Positions 23,195 through 35,164 of a stretch of 64,000 nt of DNA are shown piece after piece (position 1 is the first letter of the stretch; each line of letters begins with the position of its first letter). Made by a program: the position numbers and the translations under genes. Origin of the DNA: Taenia hydatigena. Lineage: Eukaryota; Platyhelminthes; Cestoda; Cyclophyllidea; Taeniidae. The DNA lies in NCBI GenBank assembly GCA_036345935.2, contig JADWOT020000004.1, forward strand, positions 14,151,467-14,215,466, in the 5' to 3' direction. The notes under the pieces were generated by a model. It was not told the DNA's origin, did not search any database, and saw only the letters and a list, made by a program, of their open reading frames with translations.

Positions 23195-24556
23195 CGAAGG
23201 TTGGTAACCAGAGAAAGGAGCTTTCAAGACCCCTACTCATCACAATATCCTTAAGCATTGACCACTACATGTGTTAAACTGGAAGTCAGTACGTGAGTCT
23301 GCATCCTTTTGGCTCTAAATAAGCATGCGTTCATTACAGAAGTCTCAATTAATGGCGTTCCGTTCCCTCCTCACTACCTACTCCGACAGCCCTTAATACA
23401 AAGCAGCAGTTTGTCAACGCTCCCACACATTCTCTTCATCAGTTGTGTTTTCATGATAGAAGAAATAAAACAATTTGAACCACTTGCTCTTTATTATAGC
23501 ACGGAAACACACACCCACACCCAATTCATGCATAACGACGCCTGGATGGTGGGAGGAAGAGGAGTGGAAGTTATGGAAGAGGCAGGCCACGTGAGTTCAG
23601 AAGTGAATGCAAAGCATCGAAATGCAACCGAACAGTTGCTCAAGTAATAAATAAGTACCTCATTAGTTGATTGAATTAACCACAGCTGGGTTGCTCAATG
23701 CTACGATGACGACGACGGCGTGGACGGTGCAGCAACCAGGCAGAATGTAGGCACCCAGTGCAGTTGCAAAATGACAGAATCTCTTTTTACACCCAATGCT
23801 ACTAATAGGTGCGTCAGCAAATGACAAGTGTCGCCTCCCTCCTTACCGACTCACTACCAATGTCGGATAGGTACCACCACAACCACCAACACCACCACCT
23901 CCTCCTCCACCTTATTTGGCTGCCATCGCTGCAGCCGCCGCCGCCACCGCTAGAACCAAATCCAAACACTAACTTTACTACCACTGCTGCTACTAATACT
24001 ACTCAGCAGAGAGAAATTGTGGGCCATCGAGTTGGTAAAGCACCACCTACTGGGCGCCGTTTCAGTAGTATTGACATCCTACCTCAAGATTCAAACGTCG
24101 AAATTGGCAGGGTGACGCGTGGAATGATGCGCTTTTCACTGTATGTGTCCTCCTCCACCTCCCATCCTCTTCTCTTCCTCCTTCCTTCCCTTCACAGACA
24201 GCCGAACACTCTACACAAGGCAGAGCTGAGCTCAACACTTCTCCTTCCAATCAACTTCTACACCATTTGTTTGCGCATACCCCACGATTTACCCATGGTC
24301 ATGAGGCCACGCCACAAAGTAATCCAGCAAGCACCACTCCAGTCGCTGTGAATCCCTGCTGCCAGAGGTAACACCTACGCCAAATACGCTTCATCTGCTT
24401 AACAGCAATCCTCATCACCGCACCCAACACTAGTGCCTGTTTCGCCTAAACAATGACGAAACTGCATTCACTTCTTTAAATCAACTGACCTCTCCTCCTC
24501 CTCCTTTTCAAACATCACACAACACAACTGTCCCTCACCACCTCTATTGCTTTAAA
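23195..24556 (+). repeat. Segmental repeat A, copy 1 (contains pseudo-exons and a 57-nt intron)
   Basis: It aligns over its whole length, in direct orientation, with 33182-34535. Both start at ggtaacc..gagaaagga and end at ttgctttaaa. Inside, an acceptor-like ttaaccacag precedes a coding-like stretch with CYDDDDGVDGAATRQNVGT (frame shared by both copies). Further on RHRVG or GHRVG...FSSIDI...QDSNVEIGRVTRG precedes a GTATGT donor at 24141, a pyrimidine-rich 57-nt intron (24141-24197) and an acceptor. Downstream, the frame ending TPVAVNPCCQR-stop is kept in three copies. Differences between copies are mostly amino-acid changing, so this is a decaying gene fragment that was duplicated as DNA. 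Copy 1 has about 30 bp extra near 23800. The parent gene is not recognised. Confidence 0.75.
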
Positions 24557-24861
24557 TACATCGGATATTCTGGATAGCCATGACTTGGTGATATGAAACA
24601 CATGACACGCGTGTATGTGCTACGCAACAAGAAGAGTGATCCCGGTGCAACACGTTACAGACGCATCTTCAGCAGGCCCAATCAACTTGTGAAACTGCAA
24701 ACGCATTGGTTAACACCATATTCCTGAAGGAGAACAAATCAATTAACCCATCCTGTGCATGCAAGTACCACAGTAATATCATGGATTGCCACACAAGATA
24801 ACCAGGATCTCTGCTCCTACCTTACCTTTGACTTTGGAAGCTCTTCCGCTTCATCTACCTT
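24557..24861. other. Single-copy spacer between repeats A1 and B1
   Basis: No gene, and no match elsewhere in the window that I could find. Confidence 0.4.
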
Positions 24862-25890
24862 GTGATGAAGAAAAAGGATTTGGCGACTATAGACTCTAAC
24901 TAGGATAATTTACTAACAAAAGTATGCACTCGAAGCCAACACAAAGCGAGGGCACTGAGGGACTCTTTGTTTACATCTGTTGTTGTCAGAAACCACTTAT
25001 CCAACCTATCGGCTTGGAAACGAATATGGCGCTACTAAGGTACTCGTAACCGCTTCAATAGGAATCATTACAGGTGCTCACCCTAAAATGAGGTTGACAA
25101 TTTTAGCGGTTGCATTTCCATGGCATACCAACCTTGTGTACGCAACTTGTAAAAATGGAAAATCAGGTGTTGCTCAATTTATGTGAAGGTCTTTTATTTC
25201 CTCGTTGCAGTTGCACCGTTCATTGTTATTTGTTTTAATTTATGCGGATATGGATCCACACTCAGCAATCAAGAAGTTGGAAAAGCAGTGTCAGAAAGAA
25301 GATACAGATGCAAGCAGGAGTGATGGTGAGGCTGACTGACAGCCATACAATCGGAGAAGTAAAAAGTAGAGTTTGGAAAGAGGGCGAAAGAGGAGGAAGG
25401 AAACGATGAAGAAAGGCGTTGACGCTCACATAACTAGCGCCAACTACTCTCCACTGTTCCCATTCAGCAGGCTGGACAGCAGCCTTGGTTGCATTGTCGG
25501 ACAGCTGGACAGGATGACCTACTTTTCTTGACAGTCTGCAACACTTCTCGCTGTTTAAGGATAGAGGGGTGTAGCATGGAGAGGTGTGAGTTGAAGTAGT
25601 GAGGTTAGGAGCGACTCAGGTTATATTGGCTTAGCTCAGCGTAAGCACTGTCTCTTTGCCCTTGCCTCCCTTCATTCTGCGTCGAGCCGTAGTGAGCATG
25701 AGAGAAATGCTGTATTTCCTCTAACACGTTGATTTGACCTCCCTCACCACTACTCAGCCTGCGTCGCGATCATAAGCGCGTCTGAATATTATTGGAACGT
25801 CATTGCTTGAGACTGTTTTGCATCCCACCAAGATGATACATTTCGCTTTACATGTTTCCCAATTAAAACCACATTGACTGATCTCAATCC
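24862..25890 (+). repeat. Segmental repeat B, copy 1
   Basis: It aligns almost base for base with 55682-56725 (for example gaagccaacacaaagcgagg against gaagccaacgcaaagcgagg), with scattered substitutions. A 68-codon frame starting YRLGNEYGATKVLVTA (24980-25186) is open in both copies but changes freely at the protein level, so I do not call it a gene. The match ends at ccactcacg, where copy 1 runs directly into repeat C and copy 2 into 2.1 kb of other DNA. Confidence 0.8.
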
Positions 25891-25919
25891 ACTCACGCAA
25901 ACCAGACTCCGACTTTACT

Positions 25920-27530
25920 ACCACCACTACTACTACTACTCAATGAGAAATTGTGAGCCATCGAGTTGGTAAAGCTCCACCTACCGAGCGCCGTTTCTGT
26001 AGTATCGACATCCTACCTCAAGATTCAAACGCGAAATTGGCAGGGTGACGCGTGGAATGATGCGCTTTTCACTGTATGTGTCCTCCTCCACCTCCCATCC
26101 TCTTCTCTTCCTCCTTCCTTCCCTTCACAGACAGCCATACACTCTACACAAGGCAGAGCTGAATTCAACACTTCCCCTTCCAATCAACTTCTACACCATT
26201 TGTTTGCGCATACCCCACGATTTACCCATGGTCATGAGGCCACGCCACAAAGTAATCCAGCAAGCACCACTCCAGTCGCTGTGAATCCCTGCTGCCAGAG
26301 GTAACACCTACGCAAAATACGCATGAGTTTTGTCGAAATCACTATAGGCAAAAGAGAATACAATTAACTTAAGCAATAAGGAAGAGGACAATTGCATTTC
26401 AGACACACAAGGAGTCGATCGCTCCTCTTCCCTTCTACAAGGTAACAATGGGCAGCACGAGTCATCTGTGTGCCAAACACCGCTCACTGCTTGTAACCAC
26501 TAAGTTCCTCCGCGTCAACGATGTGATCGCTTTATCGACAGGCACCTACGGGGTAGTAGCAGTGGCAGGACTAACGTTATTAGTGCCCTTGTTAACGGAT
26601 GCAACGAGAACCGGCAGTGCCTTTGTAACAGAATGGATAATTTGGTAATATTGACGCACGGTGAGGGACACGATGAAAGATGCGGTATGTACAACTCCAT
26701 ACACAAGACATCGTCCCATAGATGCGATCTTGTGAGGGAAGAAGAAGGCAGAGATCTTGACCATCTCAGATTGGCAGTCATGCTGAATATCCTGCAAAGA
26801 GAAAGTGAAGGTTGTACTTTCGTGTCCGTTCATGACATAGAGACTAACACCACCTTTGCCGCATCGCACTCCTGCTCTATAGGAGGCGCAATGGGAGGAG
26901 CCAACTGAGTAAATGAAAACAATTTACGAAGAGGCACCTAAGGGCAGCCCAAATGTCGAATATAATGACAGCGACTAATCAATGTTTCCAAATTAGTATC
27001 ATAAGCGCCATGGGCAATGAGCGGTGAATGTGAACAACGCAAGACGAATGGAACTTACAAAAGCGGAATTGGCATAAAATGTCGGAGAGGAAGAAGAAGC
27101 TGAAAGAAAATGGCTGACATTGGCTTTGGAGAGTGTCAGAGTGAGGAAGCGAAATGGCGGATTACTTCTGGCCTCATTGAAGTGCGGCACATAAAAGAAG
27201 ATGTGATGCCTTAGAAGAGTGTAAGCAGATGAGGTCCCATTCACGCCAGCCTGACTTCTACTCGCTCACTAGTGCCTCTACAACAGGCGAACGATGCTGC
27301 ACAAGTTATCGTGGTCCAGTGCGTCAACTGCTGATTTCGTTCACACAGCATGATGTGCGAAGAGGCATAAAGATGATAAAAGTGTGAATAAGATAAAGAA
27401 GTCTGCAATATACCCACAAATGTGATAAGAAATGGCAAAGTTAGGTTGCAAATGATTTTTCCTTACCTTTTGCTTTTGTAAACTCTTGTCCCCACTCGAG
27501 AGGAGCGTGGGTTTGATTCGACCTCCCCAG
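25920..27530 (+). repeat. Segmental repeat C, copy 1 (with 3' part of repeat A fused at its start)
   Basis: 25930-26310 is the exon-intron-exon tail of repeat A (intron 26074-26130, again 57 nt). 26310-27530 then matches 59249-60530 in direct orientation. A frame from 26633 to 26908 is open in both copies, but substitutions are frequent at the protein level on either strand, so no coding function is supported. The copy ends close to an abrupt AT-rich tract at 27535. Confidence 0.8.
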
Positions 27531-27534
27531 ATTA

Positions 27535-27750
27535 TTTGTTTTACACGTTTAATCTTTTTCTTTGCATCTTTATTTATTTTAACATTAATATTATTATATT
27601 ATACAAATAATTGATGTTAGTGTTTACCTATTTTTCAATAATTCATTTACTCATCTTTAGTTATTCTCCCATTACTATTGTTCTTTATTTTTTAAATTAC
27701 ATTTTATTGTCTATTATTTATTATTTGTTTTGTTATTTTTAATTTATCAT
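27535..27750. other. Very AT-rich tract
   Basis: About 215 bp of TTTAT/ATTA-rich sequence, far more AT-rich than its surroundings, ends sharply at the GC-rich island that begins at 27751. No gene is present. Confidence 0.7.
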
Positions 27751-28038
27751 TAGTTGGCGCTAGGCTGGTGACCACGACCAGATCTGCGTAGAAGGCTGGC
27801 ATCTGTTGAGACCTCCCATTGGCCAGCGCCAAGGTCACCCGAGGGCCTTCTTGGCGCAAACGGACGACGCTACTGGCTGGCCCCGGCATTGCAGGCCACC
27901 TGGCAGGACCGAGTCGCCCCGCTCCTATTGGCCACCACCCAAGGTCACCACAGCCACAGAGCAAGCGAGCGGCCGGACTCTTGCTATCATCCCCGCCAGG
28001 GGCTAAAGCTGCCGCCGCCGCTGCCGCTGCCTACGACA
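27751..28038. promoter_or_regulatory. GC-rich island with duplicated CCAAT plus AAGGTCA module
   Basis: This 280-bp island is rich in CpG and starts abruptly. It holds two copies of one module, 109 bp apart: 27818-27839 (ATTGGCCAGCG then CCAAGGTCACC) and 27927-27949 (ATTGGCCACCA then CCCAAGGTCACC). ATTGG is an inverted CCAAT box, and AAGGTCA is the extended half-site bound by monomeric nuclear receptors of the SF-1/ERR type. TTGGCGCT (27754) and AGCGCCAA (27825) form an inverted pair, and GGTGACC (27767) is close to the reverse complement of the half-site. Promoter or enhancer function is inference. No transcript start or downstream gene is evident; the following plus-strand frames are low-complexity. 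Confidence 0.4.
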
Positions 28039-28113
28039 ATACATACATACATACATGCATGCATACATACACACATACATACATACATACATACAAACAC
28101 ACAATACACACAC
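28039..28113. repeat. (ACAT)n / (AC)n microsatellite
   Basis: Tetranucleotide ACAT repeats with a GCAT interruption pass into AC-rich sequence. A short related stretch (tacatacatacctgctctctcgc) occurs at 63415. Confidence 0.9.
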
Positions 28114-29107
28114 CTGCTCTCTCGCCGCCTCCACACCTACCACCTCACCTTTCACCCACCTTCTTCACCCAAGCCCATTTCCAATGCACGCTTTCCAACG
28201 CACGCCTCTCCTTCCTTCTACTGGCTCATTCAATCTCGCCTACGCCTTCTTGCACTCTTTTCTCACGCTGCTTTCCAATTTCCTTCCCATTCACCCCCCT
28301 ACTTCCCCCTTTTATACCCTTTTCTTCCTCTTTCCTACTCACTGCCTCCTAGTATAATCCCCAATATCCCCTCCAATTCCCTCTCCTTCTCCTCCTTCTT
28401 CGTCGTGTCGTTCTCCCACAGCCCACCCATGCCCGCATGCACCCTTTCGCACGGTGCACTCTACACCTTCTCTCGCACCCACCCACACACACACACACAC
28501 AGCACAGACGCACGCGCGCACGCACGCCTCCGCTCCCACCGATGCACCTTCGCCTACCACTACTGTTGCACTCACTCTACTCACTCACCCAACCACCCCC
28601 GTCCACCCATCACCACAACTACTTAATACGCTATCAGCCAACACCACCACCACCTAAGGCACCGCTACTTACAACTTACCAGTAGACCTACTACTTTGCC
28701 TCCCTCCTCTCAACTACTTATACGCTGCTAGTAGACCTCTTCCCTCCTCATCTCCCACCCCCACTACTCCAACAACACGCCTTCTCTCCCTCTTTCCTCC
28801 TTTTATCCCTTCATTCCAAGCAATGCCTTTTCATTGATGTGCACTAATTCTACCTCCACTGCACTCTTCCCTTCATTCATTCATTCATTCATTCACGCAC
28901 TCGCACCCTCCTTTTTCCTTCCCTCTCCCTCTCTCTCTCTCACTATCACTCATTCCTTCATTTCTACTTCCATTGCAGGTGCACTCCCTTCTCATCTCTC
29001 AATTCATCTATTACCAGAGACTTCATTCACCAATCACTTTACTACTCATTACCCCTATTGCTGAGTTGTTTTCCCTTACGAGATTTTTTTTCACTATTTT
29101 CTTATTC
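28114..29107. other. Strand-asymmetric pyrimidine-rich tract with (ATTC)n
   Basis: About 1 kb is dominated by C and T on the plus strand, with (ATTC)n at 28872-28895 and (AC)n near 28490. Long plus-strand frames (for example 27889-28626) result from stop codons being rare in such composition and are rich in Ser, Pro, Leu and His. I do not regard them as genes. Confidence 0.6.
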
Positions 29108-29525
29108 CATCTTACGGCTACCCACCACCGCCTCGCATGTGTGACACAAAGCTATTCAAAATCTTACCACTTCTTTCCCCCTTCCTACCTTCCTTCCTTT
29201 CTTCCGTCCCTCCATTCTCTTTCCTTCTCTTATCCGAAATGCAAGCCTGCTGTCCCACCTGTGTGGTATGTGTTGGTTCTTTCCTTACCACCATCGAAAA
29301 TGCACATACTGGATATGCTGCATAAAAACCTTCAACACTCACACCCGTCTTCCCGTCATACACAGCAACAAAAACCCTTTACTAAAGTCATTTGAGCAAC
29401 ACTTTTATTCCACTCGCGGCAGTACAATCTCATCGTCGTAGGTGGTTTCTATCACTTCCACAAGCACATTCAACGCACCTACACCTCACCTACACCACAA
29501 AGCAGCACATCGTTCCAGTCGTGTA
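29108..29525 (+). repeat. Segmental repeat D, copy 1
   Basis: It aligns in direct orientation with 62352-62757 from ctacccaccaccg to ccagtcgtg. Small indels include a variable CCTT tract and a short extra piece in copy 2 near 62640. The internal block gaaatgcaagcctgctgtcc is kept exactly. No gene is evident. Confidence 0.8.
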
Positions 29526-32500
29526 GCAGGACTAAGAACCAACTCCCCTTCTTCGAGTATTTCATAAGACTTTTTCTAGTTCAACTTTGCTAGAACCTTC
29601 AAGACGTCAACACAGGTATCACTCAATACAGGAGTGTGAAACAAATAACTTCTCTCATCAGCTCATGAAGCAGTAGAAGTCACTCTCATGGTCTCGCTAC
29701 TCATATTACAGCCGCTGATCCCAATTTTAAGCCAGCCAGCACGTTCCCGCTTATGGATGCGAATGATCTGCATTGATAAACCTACAATTTTCACTTCATT
29801 GACTGCTTTTATAATGATTCGCATCCAAATCTCGTGTATGCTTGTGCCGCTGATTGGTCTACTTGCACGCCTGTGGACGTTCTTGCTCCATAGAACCTCC
29901 TCCTCTGTCTCCATGAGTTCTGATACTTTCTTGGTGGCTCGGCCGGAGGGAGGTGGCAGTGATGTATCGAGTCCCCTTCAATTCCATGCCTTACTTCTAC
30001 ATTTCAGCTCCATGTTGACCATATTTGCGTCGTTCACTCTTCGTGTCGCTGTAGTATTCATCCTCTCCCCAACGCAAAACGAATGATGAGACCAAAGCAG
30101 TGACCAAGGTGGGATGAATAACTTCATCTTGAAGGGTGAGCAAGGTAGCTCATGCGACACGGTAAGGCACACAATAATAGCGTTGTCAGTCAATAAGTCA
30201 TTCTTGAATCACTTGAGCTTGCTGATGGAAGCACACCTGAATATTGTACACGATTGGCGCAATGACGTGGGGGCAATGTGGAGCATTCCCAATGGGAGGT
30301 CTCATCATGACATTTAGATGCTTGTGCAACCAACTCATGAACCATTTTGGCTCAACGCTGTGGCGTGTTGGAGCATGAAGTGCTGACTGATGACGAAGGA
30401 TAGGGGGAAAGTTCTAACCACGCAAATTCGTAGTGCAGTATCCCGAATGTTTTGGCATTCAAATGACAGATGGTATAACTTAGGGCGAAGTAAATGTCAT
30501 CCTGGTCACTTGAATAGTTTACACGACAAGCAGTTTTGACGCATTGTGAAGCGTTTGCAAATGGGATAAATAGGTGAAAGTTTTGCGAAATCGAGATAGA
30601 AATGCAAAACGGTTTTGCTGTTTGGAGGAAGATATCCTCCGCGAAAACCTTTATGCTGCCCCTGCCTATCCGCATGAATGGGTGGGTGTGACTCATCTTG
30701 ACACGGACTGATACACCATGTTAGCCTTGTCGCCGCGTTCATCGAAGGCACCACCAATCAGAGTGAGCGAGAGTGTGCGACAAAAGTTGATGCAGTCGTT
30801 GAAGTTGAATGAACCATCCTCTGCCTGATACCGCACTTCCATGCAAATGAAATATTGCTCTCTACAATGCACGGAAGGGCATTTTCATCAGTTTGTTTCG
30901 TAAGTCATAGGGTTATTTCCGGTTTGTGTCACCTCGAGCGTTTTCATAAAAGCACTGGAACCTCCACGGTTGGGAAACAGTTGTACGGAGACCCTGTTCA
31001 ATTCAAGCATCAAGGTCTACACCACATATCTTGGACTCTGACAAGCCAGGTGTTGTAAGTGTACTGAGACCATCTCAGAAATTCTTCATGCCTTTTTTGG
31101 TGTTAAATCGCCCATTTTGGCATGCATCCACTACTTTTGTTTGCTTTGTACCAATCACGTAAATCGCCAATCACCTTATCAAGTCGGCTTCCTATTATGC
31201 AGTCTGGGCTGCATGTATCCCCTACAATCGTAAAATTGCGCATTCCTGATGCAATTTTATGACAAGCTGGATGCCCATGAAAGGAGTTAATGATCAGGCA
31301 GGAGTCATACGCAGTGGATATGTGCAAAGGCTGCTATACGGTAGAGACTGGTAGGGTAGGGTCGTCAGCTGCAAATGTTTTGCCATGGCTGAGCCTCATA
31401 TGATGGTAGTGTGCTCCAAGTCCCATGTATGGGTAGATTCTCGTCAGTTTCATATCACAGCTCACAGCACACTACTTCGCCCACACAGGCGTAGTCTATC
31501 GTCTATGCCACCTTGATTATCGGCATCGAGACCTGAAACGACTGGATGTCTGTTCGCACCGGTCGTTAGTAGAGGGACAGACTTGCTCTCTCCTACCAAG
31601 TGGAGTACCGACACAGTGGATTTACCCCAATGCTTGCAATGCGAATCATCCATCTCTTGTGATTACCGTAGAATGGGTCACTTGTTAAATAGGACAACAA
31701 TTTGTTGGTCAGACAAACTTAATCGCTACGCATCCTGCTTTGCTAAATCTACTTGAGTTATTTCAAACGGCGACTTTGTGCCTGCCCCATCGTGCGGTGC
31801 ACAGTTTTGGGAAAGAGAAGGTAAAATGCAAAATCATGTAGGCCGGAAACCTACTAGTAGGGAGGAAGGGCTCAGCTCTACTATTCGTACAAACTGCGAG
31901 TCCTCTAAACACGCGCCAGCAAAGAGTGACATGGGTCACGAAGCCTACAGATGATTTGAATGATTCCGTTCCGTCACGATGTTGATAACAAGGAGGAAGT
32001 CAACTGAGCACACTTTGTTACGGCTCCTTCGTTCAGCATTTAACTCAAGCTACATGGTGGAACCAAAGGAAGTGTTTCGCTGGTTTTCTCATTGCAAGGT
32101 TAAATGAAATAAAGAGGCCTAATGGGAAGGAATTGCGGATAAGTACTAAGACTCAAGACAGAGCACTGACCTCTGGCTCACTAGTCGACGGCTAATTATT
32201 TTCCATACAGCTCAGTTCGTTTTAAACAAATAAACTAGTTGGAAAGATCAGTTGGGCTGACCTACCCTTGATAAAGTCGAAAGTTGCTCTTTGGGATCTT
32301 TGTTGTCATTGGCTGCGTCTGCTTTCCGTGACCCTTCGTAAGAACCGCATGAACCGTGATGCCCACACATCTGAAGCTCCTTCTTGCTTACAGTGGATGG
32401 ACTCAAAATAAGGCAACACGAACTGATTTAACATCTTCCTCAAAGTCGACTGCCACAGATGTGACGCAAATGGAACAACTGGTGAACTAACATGCGCAGC

Positions 32501-33181
32501 CGCGTCTGCTTGAATAACATTCCATCCTACTGACCTGGTCATGCGAGAACACTGAGGTCTGATTGTTTGGAGCACGGAAAATTAGCCTCGGATACAGTTC
32601 GTGGTGCCACGCATTGTCTGATGGTGGACATCCATCTTGCATCGGTATAACTTCGGGTCCCCAAAATAGTTACCTACTTGGTGACGTTAGGGTTTCCCCC
32701 AACATTATTTCAAGGTATCATTTATTCTTTCATGACAGCATGGTCTAAGCCCAAAACCGAGAGATGTGCAGAGTCGGGGCTTTCGGTTAGTGGTAGCTTC
32801 TACGAAGACTGGCCGCAGCAGTAGCGCAGCTTCAAATGCTTAAAAACTAAAAAAAACATTGAATTTGGTCTTCTCGCTTCTAATGCCAGGAACAACTAAC
32901 AAAAGGCCGCTGTTTGCTGTTTAATTGGATCCTCATTACAAATTGTGACTGTGTCAAAACACATTTGACAAATGGTACAGCATAATTAGATTCTGAGTAT
33001 GCTTTAGTTCAGTTGACAGAGGATAGCCACTATTGCATAAAGGTTTGCTAAGAGCCTCCCATCAGCATTCACAAATCAGTGATGCAAGATTTGCAGAGGT
33101 CGAGAAATTGAAATGAAAGCTGAGAGGTAGTTGAGCATAATGGAGTCCAAAACTTCTCGTGTCTCAACTTACAATAAGAAA
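29526..33181. other. No firm gene; possible integrase zinc-domain relic at 31103-31327 (minus)
   Basis: The minus strand at 31103-31327 reads FHGHPACHKIASGMRNF and later DLRDWYKANKSSGCMPK. The order resembles a retroelement integrase HHCC domain (H..HxG..KT...R..YW...DI..WV..C..C), but the CxxC is broken and the spacing is imperfect. A 132-codon plus frame at 29688-30086 is hydrophobic and overlaps an opposite frame; I assign neither. Confidence 0.28.
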
Positions 33182-34535
33182 TGGTAACCGAGAAAGGAAC
33201 ATTTAAGACCCCTACTCATCACATTATCCTTAAGCATTGACCACTACATGTGTAGAACTGGGAGTCAGTACGTGATTGTGGATCCTTTTGGCTCTAGATA
33301 AGCATGCCTTCCTTACAGAAGTCTCTATTAATGGCGTTTCGTTCACTCTTCACTACCTACTCCGACAGCTCTTAGTGCAAAGCAGCAGTTTGTAAACTCT
33401 TTCGCATATTCTCTTCATTAGTTGTGTTTTTATGATAAAAAAGATAAAAGAATTTGGTCCACTTGCTCTTTAATTTGGCACGGGAACACACACACACACA
33501 CACACACCAAGAGTGTGTCAATTCATGCAATAACTACGCGTGGATGGTGGGATGAAGAGGAGAGGGAGTAATGGAAGAGGCAGGTTACGTGAATTGAGAA
33601 GTGAACGCAAAGCATCGAAATGCGACCGAACAGTTGCTCAAGTAATAAATAAGTATCTCATTATTTGATTGAATTAACTACAGCTGGGTTGCTCAAATGC
33701 TACGATGACGACGACGGCGTGGACGGTGCAGCAACCAGGCAGAATGTAGGCACCCGGTGCAGTTGCGAAGTGACAGAATCTCTTTTTCCACCCAAGTGTC
33801 GCCTCCCTCCTTACCGGCTCACTACCAATGTCGGATATGTACCACCACAACCACCATCACCACCACCTCCTCCTCCTTATGTGGCCGCCACCGCTGCAGC
33901 CGTCGCCACTAGAACGCAAACCAGACCCCGGCTTTACTACCACTACTGCTACTACGACTACTACTACTACTCAGCAGAGAGAAATTGTGCGCCATCGAGT
34001 TGGTGAAGCACCACCTACCGAGCGCCGTTTCAGTAGTATTGACATCCCACCTCAAGATTCAAACGTCGAAATTGGCAGGGTGACGCGTGGAATGATGCGC
34101 TTTTCACTGTATGTGCCCTCCTCCACCTCCTATCCCCATCTCTTCCTCCTTCCTTCCCTTAACAGACAGCTGAACACTCTACACAAGGCAGAGCTGAGCT
34201 CAACACTTCTCCTTCCAATCAACTTCTACACCATTTGTTTGCGCATACCCCACGATTTACCCATAGTCATGAGGCCACGCCACTAAGTAATCCAGAAAGC
34301 ACCATCCCTGTTGCTGTGAATCCCTGCTGCCAGAGGTAACACCTACGCAATATACGCCTCATCTGCTTGGCAGCAATCCTCATCACCACACCCAACAGTA
34401 GTGCCTGTTTCGCGTAAACAATGACGCTAACTGCATTTACTTCTTTTAATCAACTGACCTCTCCTCCTCATCCTCCTTCTCCTTTTCAAATACCACACAA
34501 CACAACTGTCCTTCACCACCTTTATTGCTTTAAAG
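33182..34535 (+). repeat. Segmental repeat A, copy 2
   Basis: Direct repeat of 23195-24556. It has a longer (AC)n at 33486-33508, lacks about 30 bp present in copy 1 near 23800, and keeps the same 57-nt intron position (34109-34165). The frame MIELTTAGLLKCYDDDDGVD (33665 onward) stays open to 34006. Copies differ mainly at amino-acid-changing sites, so selection on the protein is not apparent. Its end lies 140 bp before the F-box gene fragment. Confidence 0.75.
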
Positions 34536-34675
34536 CCAAAAAGTCTCGACAGCGACTGCAGCTATTTTTGAAACGATTGGCCTAACATATAGAGTGATAA
34601 AGAAAGAAGAAATGTAAGTACAAACGTATGCGTGTAATGGGTGCCTGATCGCAAGAAAGCACAAAGCAAGTAATT

Positions 34676-35010
34676 GTCAAGTATTTGGTGAGAATATAAC
34701 TCCTCTGCAGAGTTGTGGAGGCCTCGATAGCTCTCCACTGGCTGCTGTGCCATGAACTGGCGGCTGTGGTGCATTAACCATCACCGACGCGAATTAGTCG
34801 ATCAATTCGCTGAACTGGTACAGTGGGGCTATTATGATGTGGTCTTCAAAGGGCATGAGATTGATAGATTTGGCGATTATGTGCGGACGAGTAGACGACG
34901 CAAATGATACAATCACTTATGTGGTCAACGGTTGTGATGTGCCTCGTCGTTGGGTAATTTCTTTCAATTGCTTTAGGAAATCCGTAAGTTCGCCAACTTG
35001 CCTTCTTACT
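34676..35010 (+). pseudogene. 3' fragment of an F-box family gene
   Basis: It aligns with 54160-54500, the last third of the intact F-box gene and its 3' flank, in the same orientation. Shared blocks include ggcggctgtggtgcatta and cagtggggctattatgatgtg. Relative to the intact gene it has a one-base deletion and a TGA at the sequence corresponding to PKNWRL (near 34752), so the frame is broken. Upstream of about 34676 the similarity ends abruptly; the F-box half is absent. Similarity continues past the family's stop codon to a GTAAGTT at about 34984, also present at 54474. It lies outside the left arm of the inverted repeat, as the intact gene lies outside the right arm. Confidence 0.85.
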
Positions 35011-35131
35011 GGTTAGTTCAACCGCAAATCCAAGTCGTTTCTCATGCAAAAATTCAACATTGGCCACTTACCCGGTTGGACAGCCCAAAAGGACTGATGA
35101 AATTGCTGTTGTTGCGATAGCGATAGTTGGA

Positions 35132-35164
35132 TGAATGAATGAATGAATGAATGAACGAATGAAT
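35132..35164. repeat. (GAAT)n microsatellite
   Basis: About eight GAAT units with one GAAC variant. Confidence 0.95.

Noticed and set aside
23809..24351. 180-codon frame in repeat A1
   Set aside because: It reads through a clear 57-nt GT-AG intron, and the copies differ mainly by amino-acid changes, so the frame as a whole is not a gene.
27505..27530. gggtttgattcgacctcc and the similar 60505-60530 sequence as a tRNA B box
   Set aside because: It does not match GGTTCRANYCC well, and no A box or cloverleaf can be drawn around it.
28039..28113. Regular spaced repeats as a CRISPR array
   Set aside because: This and the other tandem repeats (GAAT, CACT, GAGT, CCTT) are microsatellites with no unique spacers, in eukaryotic DNA.
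27889..28626. 245-codon plus-strand frame
   Set aside because: It crosses the ACAT microsatellite and pyrimidine-rich DNA; its composition (His, Thr, Ser, Pro) follows from the simple sequence and two other frames are also open.
30840..31100. Downstream integrase part (YNT motif) after the putative zinc domain at 31.1 kb
   Set aside because: The YNT lies only about 10 codons after the putative zinc domain, while a real integrase needs about 200; I keep only the weak zinc-domain suggestion.
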